Assembly (NCBI GenBank): GCA_016194985.1
Contig: JACQAK010000028.1
Coordinates: 1 to 50,746, forward strand
Length of the DNA: 50,746 nucleotides
Direction of reading: 5' to 3'
From: Bacteroidota bacterium
GTDB taxonomy: Bacteria; Bacteroidota; Bacteroidia; B-17B0; Aurantibacillaceae
The notes under the pieces are model-generated. The model was not told the origin of the DNA, ran no database searches, and saw only the letters and a program-made list of their open reading frames with translations. This document shows, in pieces, positions 1-7,374 of the stretch. Position numbers and translations under genes: made by a program. Numbering within the stretch: position 1 is the stretch's first letter; each line of letters starts with the position of its first letter.

Positions 1-895
1 GTTTGTAGCCATCTGTGGCGGTACCACCGGCTTGCTCAATAATAAACGCTAAAGGATTACATTCATATAGTAAACGTAATTTACCTTTTGGAGATTTGGT
101 AGTGGTTGGATAAATGTAAATACCACCTGTAATTAAATTACGGTGAATATCCGCTACACCAGATCCGATGTAACGACTAGAGTAGGGACGATTAGTCGCT
201 TTATCTTCTTCCTGGCAATATTTAATATATTTTTTAACGCCTTCCGGAAAGTGTAAGTAGTTTCCTTCGTTGATCGAATAGGTTTTGCCTTCTTTAGGCA
301 TTTGCATATTGGGATGCGATAAACAGAATTCCCCGATGCTTGGATCTAATGTAAAACCATTAACACCTTTGCCTGTAGTATAAACTAACATAGCCGAAGA
401 CCCATAAATAATATAACCTGCAGCTACCTGCTCAGTGCCACGTTGCATAAAATCTTCATGAGTACCCGGTCCGTTTAAACTTACTCGGCGGTAAATGGAA
501 AAAATAGTTCCGATAGAAACGTTCACATCAATATTGGAAGATCCATCCAATGGATCCATGGCTACAACATAACGGGCGTTTTTAGAGATCTCGGTATCAA
601 TAGGGATAATATCTTCGTTTTCCTCGCTGGCAATGGCACAACACTCGCCACCGGCCTTTAAGGCAGCAATAAACTGATCATTTGCAAACACATCTAATTT
701 TTTCACTCTTTCTCCCTGTACGTTGGTATCTCCTGTTTCGCCAAGAATTTCTACTAAACCGGCCTTAGTTACTTCACGGTTCACAATTTTAGCGGCAATG
801 CCTATATCTCTTAATAAACGGGATAACTCGCCTTTGGCAAATGGAAAATCGTTTTGTTTTTCAATGATGAACTGGCCTAAAGTTTTTGCGTACAT
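1..895 (-). CDS. fbp: Fructose-1,6-bisphosphatase class I, C-terminus cut by window edge
   Basis: Hydrolyses fructose 1,6-bisphosphate to fructose 6-phosphate in cytosolic gluconeogenesis. The frame starts at ATG 895 ([16 protein letters not shown]) and stays open to base 1, giving about 298 residues of a family usually near 335. The class I metal and substrate signatures are present: ASEENED in the N-terminal half, the [11 protein letters not shown] motif that binds metal, and GGIYIYP with [10 protein letters not shown] towards the C-terminus. A TAnnTTTG promoter box lies at 950-957. The gene is separated from the upstream small gene by a hairpin terminator. The identification is firm; only the last 30 or so residues are unseen. 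Confidence 0.96.
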   Translation of the reverse strand, partial: MYAKTLGQFIIEKQNDFPFAKGELSRLLRDIGIAAKIVNREVTKAGLVEILGETGDTNVQGERVKKLDVFANDQFIAALKAGGECCAIASEENEDIIPIDTEISKNARYVVAMDPLDGSSNIDVNVSIGTIFSIYRRVSLNGPGTHEDFMQRGTEQVAAGYIIYGSSAMLVYTTGKGVNGFTLDPSIGEFCLSHPNMQMPKEGKTYSINEGNYLHFPEGVKKYIKYCQEEDKATNRPYSSRYIGSGVADIHRNLITGGIYIYPTTTKSPKGKLRLLYECNPLAFIIEQAGGTATDGYK

Positions 896-949
896 GGAAT
901 CGTATTTTTAAGGTTATATGTGTTTGTATAATTTCTTTTTTAAGAACTA

Positions 950-957
950 CAAAAGTA
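950..957 (-). promoter_or_regulatory. Bacteroidota-type -7 box for fbp
   Basis: On the minus strand this reads TACTTTTG, a full match to TAnnTTTG. A TTTTTG lies about 16 nt upstream as a possible -33 element. It is about 54 nt before the fbp start. Inferred from motif match only. Confidence 0.45.
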
Positions 958-980
958 AACTTATTATTAAAGCAAAAATA

Positions 981-1011
981 AAAAAGTGCTTCAATTTAGG
1001 AAGCACTTTTT
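981..1011 (-). terminator. Hairpin terminator downstream of the 90-residue gene
   Basis: A perfect 12-bp inverted repeat (AAAAAGTGCTTC / GAAGCACTTTTT) with a 7-nt loop. It has A-runs before and T-runs after, so it can work on either strand. It lies just after the stop of the 1031-1303 gene and before the fbp promoter, so its likely job is ending that small gene's transcript. Confidence 0.75.
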
Positions 1012-1030
1012 AGTAAATTTTAGATGAATA

Positions 1031-1303
1031 TTATTTGGAGTATTCGTCTTTTAAAAACTCTCTCCAGTCGCCCAGATTTGAGATAACCTGTATTTGGCGG
1101 TAATGTAGGTGGAATTGCTCTTCGTTTTCCTGAGAATTCAGGATATTTAATCTGTATTTGTCAAAATTAGCAAGGGCGTATTTTTCCTCGGCCGTCAGCG
1201 TTTTTCCGCTAAATTCCTTATCACGTAAATCATTGATGCTTTCAGCCCCACCTATATCCTGTTTGCTGAAAAACCGTTTCGCTATGTCATTCTTGAAGTC
1301 CAT
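1031..1303 (-). CDS. Small hypothetical protein, 90 residues
   Basis: I do not recognise this protein. It starts MDFKNDIAKRFFSKQDIGG and is charged, soluble and predicted mostly helical, with no signal peptide, Cys pair or membrane segment. It is Glu/Lys-rich and ends REFLKDEYSK. A reading with a TTG start at 1312 is possible, but that codon falls inside a perfect TAnnTTTG box (1310-1317), so ATG 1303 is preferred. It is monocistronic: a divergent gene lies upstream and a strong hairpin terminator follows. Function unknown. Confidence 0.6.
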   Translation of the reverse strand: MDFKNDIAKRFFSKQDIGGAESINDLRDKEFSGKTLTAEEKYALANFDKYRLNILNSQENEEQFHLHYRQIQVISNLGDWREFLKDEYSK

Positions 1304-1309
1304 CAATTT

Positions 1310-1317
1310 CAAAGATA
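1310..1317 (-). promoter_or_regulatory. -7 box six nt before the small gene's ATG
   Basis: Minus strand reads TATCTTTG, a full TAnnTTTG match, ending 6 nt before ATG 1303. If used, the transcript would have almost no leader. It also argues against the TTG at 1312 as start. Confidence 0.45.
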
Positions 1318-1370
1318 TGAAAAGGATTGATTAATTTAGCAACCTGAACCTTCCTGTTGCTAACAAAACG

Positions 1371-1979
1371 ATGTTAAAATTAAAGCTCTTTCTCTATACA
1401 TGCGTTATGGTTTGTTTGGCAATACCGGCGGTGTCTCAGCATGAGATCAGCAAGTACGAATACCGCTGGGCATTTTGCCATCCTTTTGCTGCTAAAAAAG
1501 TGCAGAAGCATTTGATAGAAGCCATGGATGTTTATCAAACTGTTAAGCACTCTAAGGTATTGGATGATTTTGAAAGCGGAGGAACTCTGGATGCTTTCAG
1601 GCATACATTTACCATGGCTTATTTATCCCGTTTTGTAGCTGTAAGTAAGCTTAGAGGGCTTGGAAAAGCGCACGAGCGCGGCAACGAATATTATTTTTAC
1701 AAGAACCATCAGGAATTTGGTGAAAGGGCCGATAGTTTGGCCTGTGTAATGGATTTGAGAAATAACGAAGTGGGGTTTGACATTGGGCAAAAGAATAAAA
1801 ACGTGTCGAAAGAGGATCTGAAAAACATCGTTATTGAGCAAATTAAAGCAGGAAATGCGTGGAAATTGAAGAGAAATGATCAAAAAATGTATGTTTCTTG
1901 CCAAAATGAGCCCATTTTGATGGAACATTATAAAGGAAAGTGGTTTTTGCCAAAATGCCTGATTAAAAGCAATGAATAG
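1371..1979 (+). CDS. Secreted protein with DAFRH...NNEVG motif (DUF6973-like)
   Basis: 202 residues. The N-terminus (MLKLKLFLYTCVMVCLAIPAVSQ) is a signal peptide with cleavage near residue 22, so the mature protein is periplasmic or exported. The core carries a chain of conserved-looking polar motifs: GGTLDAFRHTFTMAYLSR near residues 70-87, HERGNEYY near 101, and the MDLRNNEVGFDIG stretch near 127-139. This pattern resembles the small DUF6973-type domain, in which Asp/His/Glu residues are spread over helices. I recall that family only in outline and its activity is not known to me. It lies divergently from the 90-residue gene, with a 58-bp gap containing the dyad TTAGCAAC/GTTGCTAA. No partner gene is evident. 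Confidence 0.6.
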   Translation: MLKLKLFLYTCVMVCLAIPAVSQHEISKYEYRWAFCHPFAAKKVQKHLIEAMDVYQTVKHSKVLDDFESGGTLDAFRHTFTMAYLSRFVAVSKLRGLGKAHERGNEYYFYKNHQEFGERADSLACVMDLRNNEVGFDIGQKNKNVSKEDLKNIVIEQIKAGNAWKLKRNDQKMYVSCQNEPILMEHYKGKWFLPKCLIKSNE

Positions 1980-2065
1980 TTAAGGATCTAAAAAACAAGA
2001 CGTTGGCCTGTTTTGATAAATGAGATAGTTTTTTGTTAATTTGTTGATAAGATTGAAAAAAAGTG

Positions 2066-2073
2066 TATATTTG
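2066..2073 (+). promoter_or_regulatory. -7 box of the yceD-rpmF operon
   Basis: TATATTTG is an exact TAnnTTTG match. TTTG at 2040-2043 and TTG at 2044-2046 give a -33 element with a spacer of 19-22 nt. The box ends 23 nt before ATG 2097. This is the most canonical Bacteroidota promoter in the window. Confidence 0.65.
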
Positions 2074-2096
2074 CCGTCCATTTTGGGAAATAAGCT

Positions 2097-2627
2097 ATGG
2101 GTAAAAGTCAGTACAAAATACAGTTTGGCGGTTTATCGATGGGGGAACACCAATTTGAATTTGATATTAAGAATAAGTTCTTTGAACAGTTTAGTGAAAG
2201 TGAAATAACCGAAGCCGATATACAGGTAAAGGCCAGATTGGTAAAACAAAATACGCTGATGCATATTCTGTTTACTTTTGAAGGTACTGTAAAATTGAGC
2301 TGCGATCGTTGTTTGGTTGATTATAACTGCCCTATTAGCGGACAGGAAAAATTAGTGATCAAACACGGTAATCCTGAAGAAAGTAATGATGAAATATTAG
2401 TACTGAAAGAGGGGGTTGATGAAGCAAACTTTGCGCAATATTTATATGAATATGTTGAACTCGCTATCCCAAGCCGAAAAGTGCCTTGCGAAGATGATGA
2501 GCTGGATATAGATGTTGAATGTGACGAAGATACCTTAGCTAAATACAACGAACTGAAAATAGAAGAAGAACCAAGTACAAATCCCGAATGGGATAAATTA
2601 AAAAATATAAAGTTTAACAATAATTAA
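2097..2627 (+). CDS. YceD/DUF177 family protein
   Basis: 176 residues, cytosolic. The family pairs with rpmF across bacteria and is linked in the literature to 23S rRNA/ribosome assembly in some lineages. The sequence shows the hallmark metal-type Cys cluster [12 protein letters not shown] (Cys 69, 72 and 78), followed by an acidic C-terminal half rich in Asp/Glu. The stop lies 11 nt before rpmF, so the two are an operon driven by the promoter at 2066-2073. Family assignment rests on the Cys motif plus the rpmF neighbour; the molecular role is not settled by the sequence. Confidence 0.88.
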   Translation: MGKSQYKIQFGGLSMGEHQFEFDIKNKFFEQFSESEITEADIQVKARLVKQNTLMHILFTFEGTVKLSCDRCLVDYNCPISGQEKLVIKHGNPEESNDEILVLKEGVDEANFAQYLYEYVELAIPSRKVPCEDDELDIDVECDEDTLAKYNELKIEEEPSTNPEWDKLKNIKFNNN

Positions 2628-2638
2628 AATTAAATACC

Positions 2639-2830
2639 ATGCCTAATCCAAAACGAAAACTATCCAGATCACGTAGAGACTCTCGTCGTTCTACATACAA
2701 AGCACCAACAATGACGATTGCTAAAGATACAACAACTGGCGAAGCACATTTATTTCACCGTGCACACTGGTTTGAAGGAAAACTTTACTACAAAGGAAAA
2801 GTAGTAATGGAAAAAGCAGCAAAAGCTTAA
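2639..2830 (+). CDS. rpmF: Ribosomal protein bL32
   Basis: 63 residues of the large ribosomal subunit. The start [18 protein letters not shown] is the typical basic N-terminus of L32, and the middle keeps HLFHRAH with YYKGKVV. It contains no cysteine at all, so it is the zinc-free (C-minus) form. It is second in the yceD-rpmF operon and is followed directly by a rho-independent terminator. In many Bacteroidota and other bacteria plsX and fabH follow rpmF; here a ketosynthase locus follows instead. Confidence 0.95.
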   Translation: MPNPKRKLSRSRRDSRRSTYKAPTMTIAKDTTTGEAHLFHRAHWFEGKLYYKGKVVMEKAAKA

Positions 2831-2856
2831 TTTAAAACTATTTCTATAAAATATAG

Positions 2857-2887
2857 AACCTTCTCAAGCAATTGAGGAGGTTTTTTT
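2857..2887 (+). terminator. Rho-independent terminator after rpmF
   Basis: AACCTTCTCAA and TTGAGGAGGTT form an 11-bp stem with one G-T pair and a short GCAA loop, followed by seven T. It sits 26 nt after the rpmF stop. Confidence 0.85.
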
Positions 2888-2911
2888 GTTGGTATTACTT
2901 TTCTTATTTTC

Positions 2912-2919
2912 TACATTTG
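2912..2919 (+). promoter_or_regulatory. -7 box of the ketosynthase locus
   Basis: TACATTTG matches TAnnTTTG exactly. A TTG at 2889-2891 gives a 20-nt spacer, so the -33 element overlaps the rpmF terminator T-tract. Only 7 nt separate the box from ATG 2927. Confidence 0.55.
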
Positions 2920-2926
2920 ATATTCA

Positions 2927-4063
2927 ATGATCTTCGCTTCCTATACTAATATTATCAGTCCGCTTGGTTTTTCTACGGAAGAAAACTATGAGGCTGTTGC
3001 TAATTCGCGCACAGGAGTTAAAAAGATGATGTTGCCCTTTTCTCAGGACCCGTTTTGCGTTGCCAGGATTGACGATGAAAATATCAATCAATATTTTTCA
3101 GGCGTTGGAGCTTCTGCAGAACACACAAAACTGGAACAATTAAGTATCTTATCTATTCAGGATGTATTGAATCAAAGTGGAATTAATCCACAAGATAGCA
3201 GAACGTTATTACTATATTCTACAACTAAAGGGAACATTGATATATTAGAAAACAGGTATTCTACGATTGATCGGAATAGGGTATATCTATCGGCTTTTGC
3301 CCATCATTTGCAATCTTATTTTAAGTTTAAGCATCCGCCGGTTGTGCTTTCAAATGCCTGTATATCCGGTATTTTAGCTATCATTATTGCTAAACGCTTC
3401 ATAGAACAAGGCAGGTATGATAATGTATTGGTTTGTGGCGGAGATATTTTATCGGAGTTTACGATTAGTGGTTTCAAATCCTTTAACGCCATGAGTAGCG
3501 AACCCAGTAAGCCTTTTGACGCTAACAGAACAGGGATTAATTTAGGAGAAGCAGTGTCCACTATTTTAATAACAAATAACAAAGAACTGGGTTCCGGCTA
3601 CAATACGGAGATCGTTAGTGGCGCTTCAGCTAATGATGCTAACCATATTTCAGGGCCATCGCGTACAGGTGATGGATTATTTCAATGCTTAACTCGCATA
3701 TTGGCTGAGAACACAAGAGATATAGGATTTGTTTCAGCTCATGGTACGGCAACACCATTTAACGATGAGATGGAATCCATCGCCTTTGACAGAGCGGGAT
3801 TACATACGGTTCCGGTAAACAGTTTAAAAGGGTACTATGGTCATACGTTAGGCGCAGCGGGCGTATTAGAAACAGCGCTGTCGCTGGAGTCGATGAAACA
3901 CCAACGATTGATTAAATCGGAAGGGTATGAAACCAAAGGCTTTAGCGGGAACATCACCATGATCACATCCCATCAGGATAAACTATTTTCTTCATTTATT
4001 AAAACAGCTTCCGGTTTTGGGGGTTGTAATGCGGCGGCACTGTTCAGGAAAATTAATGGTTAA
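2927..4063 (+). CDS. Beta-ketoacyl-ACP synthase with full catalytic triad
   Basis: 378 residues, thiolase-fold condensing enzyme that would extend an ACP-bound chain by decarboxylative Claisen condensation. The triad is intact: Cys145 in SNACISG, His272 in SAHGTATP and His306 in KGYYGHTLGAAG, with Lys301 before it. The C-terminal glycine loop is ASGFGGCNAA. It is short for FabF (about 410 residues), mainly at the N-terminus (MIFASYTNIISPLGF). It opens a same-strand locus of six genes with its own promoter. It resembles the condensing enzymes of aryl polyene and flexirubin clusters more than housekeeping FabF, judging by the neighbours. The product is unknown. Confidence 0.88.
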   Translation: MIFASYTNIISPLGFSTEENYEAVANSRTGVKKMMLPFSQDPFCVARIDDENINQYFSGVGASAEHTKLEQLSILSIQDVLNQSGINPQDSRTLLLYSTTKGNIDILENRYSTIDRNRVYLSAFAHHLQSYFKFKHPPVVLSNACISGILAIIIAKRFIEQGRYDNVLVCGGDILSEFTISGFKSFNAMSSEPSKPFDANRTGINLGEAVSTILITNNKELGSGYNTEIVSGASANDANHISGPSRTGDGLFQCLTRILAENTRDIGFVSAHGTATPFNDEMESIAFDRAGLHTVPVNSLKGYYGHTLGAAGVLETALSLESMKHQRLIKSEGYETKGFSGNITMITSHQDKLFSSFIKTASGFGGCNAAALFRKING

Positions 4064-4170
4064 AACATACAGGCACATAGTTAATATAGAAAAAATGAAC
4101 CGGAATTATAGTTTATTTGATGTACAAAAACTTATGCCATCTATGTTTCTATGTTGGAAAAAATAATAAA

Positions 4171-4818
4171 ATGAATGCAATCATATCATACGCACACATA
4201 AAGCATAATCAGGTATCAGTTAACGGAGAAGTTGTGTTTCGGTCTGATTCAGCCTTATCGTTGCCTGAGTTTTTATCTGATGCCTATAAAACTTTAGGAC
4301 TAAGTTATCCCAAGTTCCATAAAATGGATGCGCAATGTAAATTAGGATTTTTGTGTGCCGAATTTGCTTTGAAAGGGACAGAGTTTTTAACGAAAGTTGA
4401 CCTGTCGAGAACAGCTATCGTTTTATCCAATGCCGCATCGAGTTTGGAAACAGACAGAGTTCATCAGCACTCGATCGATGATAAATCCAATTATTTTCCA
4501 TCGCCGGCCGTATTTGTGTACACACTCCCAAATATTACGATTGGAGAACTGGCTATTAAATATAAAATTACCGGAGAAAATGCTTTTTTTATATCAGAGC
4601 AACTAGATGCAGAGTTACTGGTAAATTATACAGAAACCCTGTTGCAGAGTGGCACAGAAGCGGCTATTGTTGGTTGGGTTGAGGTAGATGGTACCCAATG
4701 GGAAGCATTCATTTTTTTAGTACAAAACACAGAAAATATAAATAAAAACAGTATTTTTAAACCTCTTAATCAATCAACTGTTATAACACAATACAATCAA
4801 ACCATATGGACGCATTAA
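4171..4818 (+). CDS. Short ketosynthase-like, chain-length-factor type protein (Ketoacyl-synt_2 family)
   Basis: 215 residues from ATG 4171; an earlier in-frame ATG at 4117 would add an unlikely Cys-rich leader. It matches the half-length ketosynthase-like family found as a separate gene in aryl polyene clusters (ApeC type): KMDAQCKLGFLCAEFAL, then IVLSNAASSLETD, FPSPAVFVYTLPNITIGELAIKYKITGEN. The active-site Cys position of true KS enzymes is absent (TGENAFFIS), and the whole C-terminal half with both His residues is missing. Such proteins pair with an active KS and shape chain length. It overlaps the ACP gene by 13 nt, which indicates translational coupling. Confidence 0.75.
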   Translation: MNAIISYAHIKHNQVSVNGEVVFRSDSALSLPEFLSDAYKTLGLSYPKFHKMDAQCKLGFLCAEFALKGTEFLTKVDLSRTAIVLSNAASSLETDRVHQHSIDDKSNYFPSPAVFVYTLPNITIGELAIKYKITGENAFFISEQLDAELLVNYTETLLQSGTEAAIVGWVEVDGTQWEAFIFLVQNTENINKNSIFKPLNQSTVITQYNQTIWTH

Positions 4819-5063
4819 TCGAAAAATTAAAAGGACAAATTATTGAGCAGCTTAATTTGGCTGAAGTAAAACCGGAAGAAATCAATCCAGATTCTCCTTT
4901 ATTTGGAGAAGGCTTAGGTTTGGATTCTATTGATGCTTTGGAGTTAATTGTATTGTTGGAAAAACATTATGGGATTAAAATTCAGGATCCTAAGGATGGA
5001 AAAACAATTTTCCAATCGTTAAGAACCATGGCAGAATATATTAAAGCTCAAGGTAAATCTTAA
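4806..5063 (+). CDS. Acyl carrier protein
   Basis: 85 residues. It carries growing acyl chains on a phosphopantetheine arm attached to Ser41 in the GLGLDSIDALEL motif. Helix II is acidic (ELIVLLEKHYGI), as in ACPs that dock with KS enzymes. It begins inside the preceding gene and is followed only 3 nt later by the next KS, so the four proteins are probably made together. It is distinct from housekeeping AcpP, whose motif is usually DSLD-E; here it is DSIDALEL, the form common in secondary-metabolite clusters of this type. Confidence 0.92.
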   Translation: MDALIEKLKGQIIEQLNLAEVKPEEINPDSPLFGEGLGLDSIDALELIVLLEKHYGIKIQDPKDGKTIFQSLRTMAEYIKAQGKS

Positions 5064-5066
5064 GAA

Positions 5067-6263
5067 TTGTCTCAACGGGTTTATATTACCGGATTAGGAA
5101 TGATTTCGGCTATTGGAAACAATGTGCCTGAGTCGTTCTTGTCATTATCCCAATCAAGAACCGGTATTGGAAAAATAAACCATTTAACCACGCGTTACAA
5201 GGATGAGTTTTTAGCGGGTGAAATTAAATTATCAAATGAAGCTTTAGCTGATTTGGTAAAAGACAGCAACCCTGCTTTGAACCGTAATTCGTACATCGCC
5301 ATGCTGGCAGCTAAAGAAGCCGTTATGAATTCAGGGATTGACACGAATGATGGATTACGCACAGGTGTTATTTCTTCTACTACCGTTGCAGGAATGAGCA
5401 AAACGGAGTTATACTACAAAGAGATGTTTGTAAAAGACGATCACCTTAATGTATTGGATACTCACGATTGCGGCGATAGCACCGAACGTATTGCTGATTA
5501 CCTTGGCAATGTGGATTATGTTACAACTATTTCAACAGCCTGTTCATCGGCTGCCAATGCCATTATGCTGGGTTGCCGGATGATCAAGCACGGGCAGTTA
5601 GACAGGGTAGTTGTTGGAGGAGTGGATGCTTTATCCAAATTTACGTTTAACGGATTTAATACGCTGATGATCCTGGATAGAGAATGGTGTAAACCATTTG
5701 ATGAAAACCGTAAAGGGTTGAATCTGGGTGAAGGAGCTGCATTTGTTGTGATTGAAGGGGAGAATGCTTTGAATTTAAGAAAAGGCAAGGCATTAGCGGA
5801 AGTAGTTGGATATGCCAATGCCAATGATGCCTATCATCAAACTGCATCATCTCCAGAAGGTTATGGCGCTACATTGGCTATTCAACAAGCATTGGCAATG
5901 AGCGGATTAAAGCCTTCGCAAATTGATTATATCAACATGCATGGCACTGGCACGCCTAATAATGATCTGTCGGAAAGCATGGCAACTAAAGCTGTGTTCG
6001 GTGATCAGGTACCAAAATTCAGTTCTACAAAAGCGTTTACAGGACATACATTGGCAGCGGCTGCCAGTATTGAGGCCGTTATATCTGTATTATCATTACA
6101 AAACAATATGATATTTCCGAATTTGAATTTCACGACTCCTATTGCAGAGATGAATCTGATTCCTGAAACCAAATTAGTGAATACACCTTTAACAACGATT
6201 TTGTCGAACTCTTTTGGATTTGGCGGAAACTGTTCATCATTACTATTTAAAAAAGCATCGTAG
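5067..6263 (+). CDS. Second beta-ketoacyl-ACP synthase, catalytically complete
   Basis: 398 residues starting at TTG 5067 (M-SQRVYITGLGMISAIG), 3 nt after the ACP stop. No ATG lies nearby in frame, and the start aligns with the conserved VxITGxG opening of the family. Catalytic residues: Cys159 in STACSSA, His292 in MHGTGTPNND, Lys322 and His327 in TKAFTGHTLAAAAS. The NSFGFGGNCSS glycine loop is present. Length is close to FabF. It would act with the ACP and the chain-length-factor type protein. The stop at 6261-6263 is 1 nt from the next TTG start. Confidence 0.92.
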   Translation: MSQRVYITGLGMISAIGNNVPESFLSLSQSRTGIGKINHLTTRYKDEFLAGEIKLSNEALADLVKDSNPALNRNSYIAMLAAKEAVMNSGIDTNDGLRTGVISSTTVAGMSKTELYYKEMFVKDDHLNVLDTHDCGDSTERIADYLGNVDYVTTISTACSSAANAIMLGCRMIKHGQLDRVVVGGVDALSKFTFNGFNTLMILDREWCKPFDENRKGLNLGEGAAFVVIEGENALNLRKGKALAEVVGYANANDAYHQTASSPEGYGATLAIQQALAMSGLKPSQIDYINMHGTGTPNNDLSESMATKAVFGDQVPKFSSTKAFTGHTLAAAASIEAVISVLSLQNNMIFPNLNFTTPIAEMNLIPETKLVNTPLTTILSNSFGFGGNCSSLLFKKAS

Positions 6264-6264
6264 T

Positions 6265-7326
6265 TTGACTAAGGCATACATAAGCGGCACAGGTTGCATT
6301 TCTCCACAAAACTCTATTGATGGTGAATGGTTCTTTGATACCATTAATCCTGCTAAAGGAGATTTTTTTGACGCACTGGAGCCTTCTTATAAAGAATATA
6401 TTGCCCCTAACTTATTACGACGTATGGGGCGTGCCATTAAAATGGGAGTGGCGGCGGCTAATTTGGCTATTAATCAGGCCGAAGCTAAAAAGGTAGATGC
6501 TATTATTACCGGAACAGGATTGGGCTGTTTTGAAGACAGCGAACGCTTTTTATTGGCGATGCTGGATAATGATGAGCAGTTCTTAACGCCAACATCTTTT
6601 ATACAATCCACGCACAATACAGTTGGCTCTCAGATAGCCCTGATTATGAAGTGCCATGATTATAATTTTACATACGTTCACAGAGGGTTTTCGTTTGAAA
6701 GTACTTTACAGGACGCTATGATGCTGTTTGAAGAAGGGAAAGATACTATTTTGGTAGGTGGTATAGAAGAACATACACCTAACTTTGTAATTCTAAACAG
6801 AAGAGCCGGAAAATTTCAAAACCAGAATACAGCTATCCCGATCTGGAAATCAACCACTGAAGGGATTCAAATGAGTGAAGGCGCTTCTTTTTTTGTGTTG
6901 GATAAAATCAAAACAGAGAAGAGTCTGGCGCGTGTTGACGGGATACAAACATTGTATAAGCCGAAAACAAGCCAAGATATTTTAATGAAGCTTCATGCGT
7001 TTTTAAAACTGCATGAATTGTCGCTGGCCGATGTGGATGTAACATTGATGGGCTTTAGCGGAGATGTTGTGTTTGATGAAAAATTGAAAGAGCTGTTGCC
7101 AATCATTGAAAAAGAAAGTACTGCAGCAAGCTTTAAACATTTATGTGGTGAGTATCATACGGCTTCTGCCTTTGCCATGTGGGTAGCTACTAAATTAATT
7201 GAAAAGCAAAAATTGCCTAAAACAGTAGCTATTTCTGATAAAACTCCTTCTAAAATTAAACATGTTTTAATTATTAATCAGTACCTAGGTATTAATTACT
7301 CGTTTACATTATTAAGTCAGTGCTAA
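6265..7326 (+). CDS. Cys-less ketosynthase homologue
   Basis: 353 residues from TTG 6265 (M-TKAYISGTGCISPQNS), which mirrors the TTG start of the gene before it; an upstream ATG at 6214 would overlap that gene by 50 nt and add non-homologous residues. It has the KS fold markers FIQSTHNTVGSQIAL and ILVGGIEEHTP. The Cys position falls on Gly in YVHRGFSFEST, the HGTGT segment is replaced by MGFSGDVVF, and KxxxGH reads KHLCGEYH. It therefore cannot be a standard condensing enzyme. Related Cys-less KS proteins recur in flexirubin/aryl polyene clusters, so this looks like a selected variant, not decay. Confidence 0.78.
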   Translation: MTKAYISGTGCISPQNSIDGEWFFDTINPAKGDFFDALEPSYKEYIAPNLLRRMGRAIKMGVAAANLAINQAEAKKVDAIITGTGLGCFEDSERFLLAMLDNDEQFLTPTSFIQSTHNTVGSQIALIMKCHDYNFTYVHRGFSFESTLQDAMMLFEEGKDTILVGGIEEHTPNFVILNRRAGKFQNQNTAIPIWKSTTEGIQMSEGASFFVLDKIKTEKSLARVDGIQTLYKPKTSQDILMKLHAFLKLHELSLADVDVTLMGFSGDVVFDEKLKELLPIIEKESTAASFKHLCGEYHTASAFAMWVATKLIEKQKLPKTVAISDKTPSKIKHVLIINQYLGINYSFTLLSQC

Positions 7327-7336
7327 CTTTTATTTA

Positions 7337-7363
7337 TCCCCCTCTGGAGGGGGCAGGGGGAGG
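7337..7363. repeat. G/C-rich palindromic intergenic repeat
   Basis: A stretch in which CCCCCT pairs with AGGGGG around CTGG, followed by CAGGGGGAGG. The composition is very unlike the AT-rich flanks. It fills most of the 48-bp gap between the Cys-less KS gene and the deacetylase gene. Similar C/G-rich dyads are common between Bacteroidota genes. No second copy was seen in this window. Confidence 0.5.
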
Positions 7364-7374
7364 AACAAAATAAA

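Noticed and set aside
723-911. 62-residue frame antisense to fbp
   Set aside because: It is a shadow of the well-conserved fbp reading frame with no independent features.
4117-4170. 18-codon N-terminal extension of the chain-length-factor type protein
   Set aside because: MMYKNLCHLCFYVGKNNK has no family similarity; ATG 4171 gives the expected start.
2927-6263. The two complete KS genes as ordinary fabF/fabB
   Set aside because: They lie with a Cys-less KS, a half-length KS-like protein and a DSIDAL-type ACP, not with fabG, fabD or acpP, so a dedicated secondary pathway is more likely.
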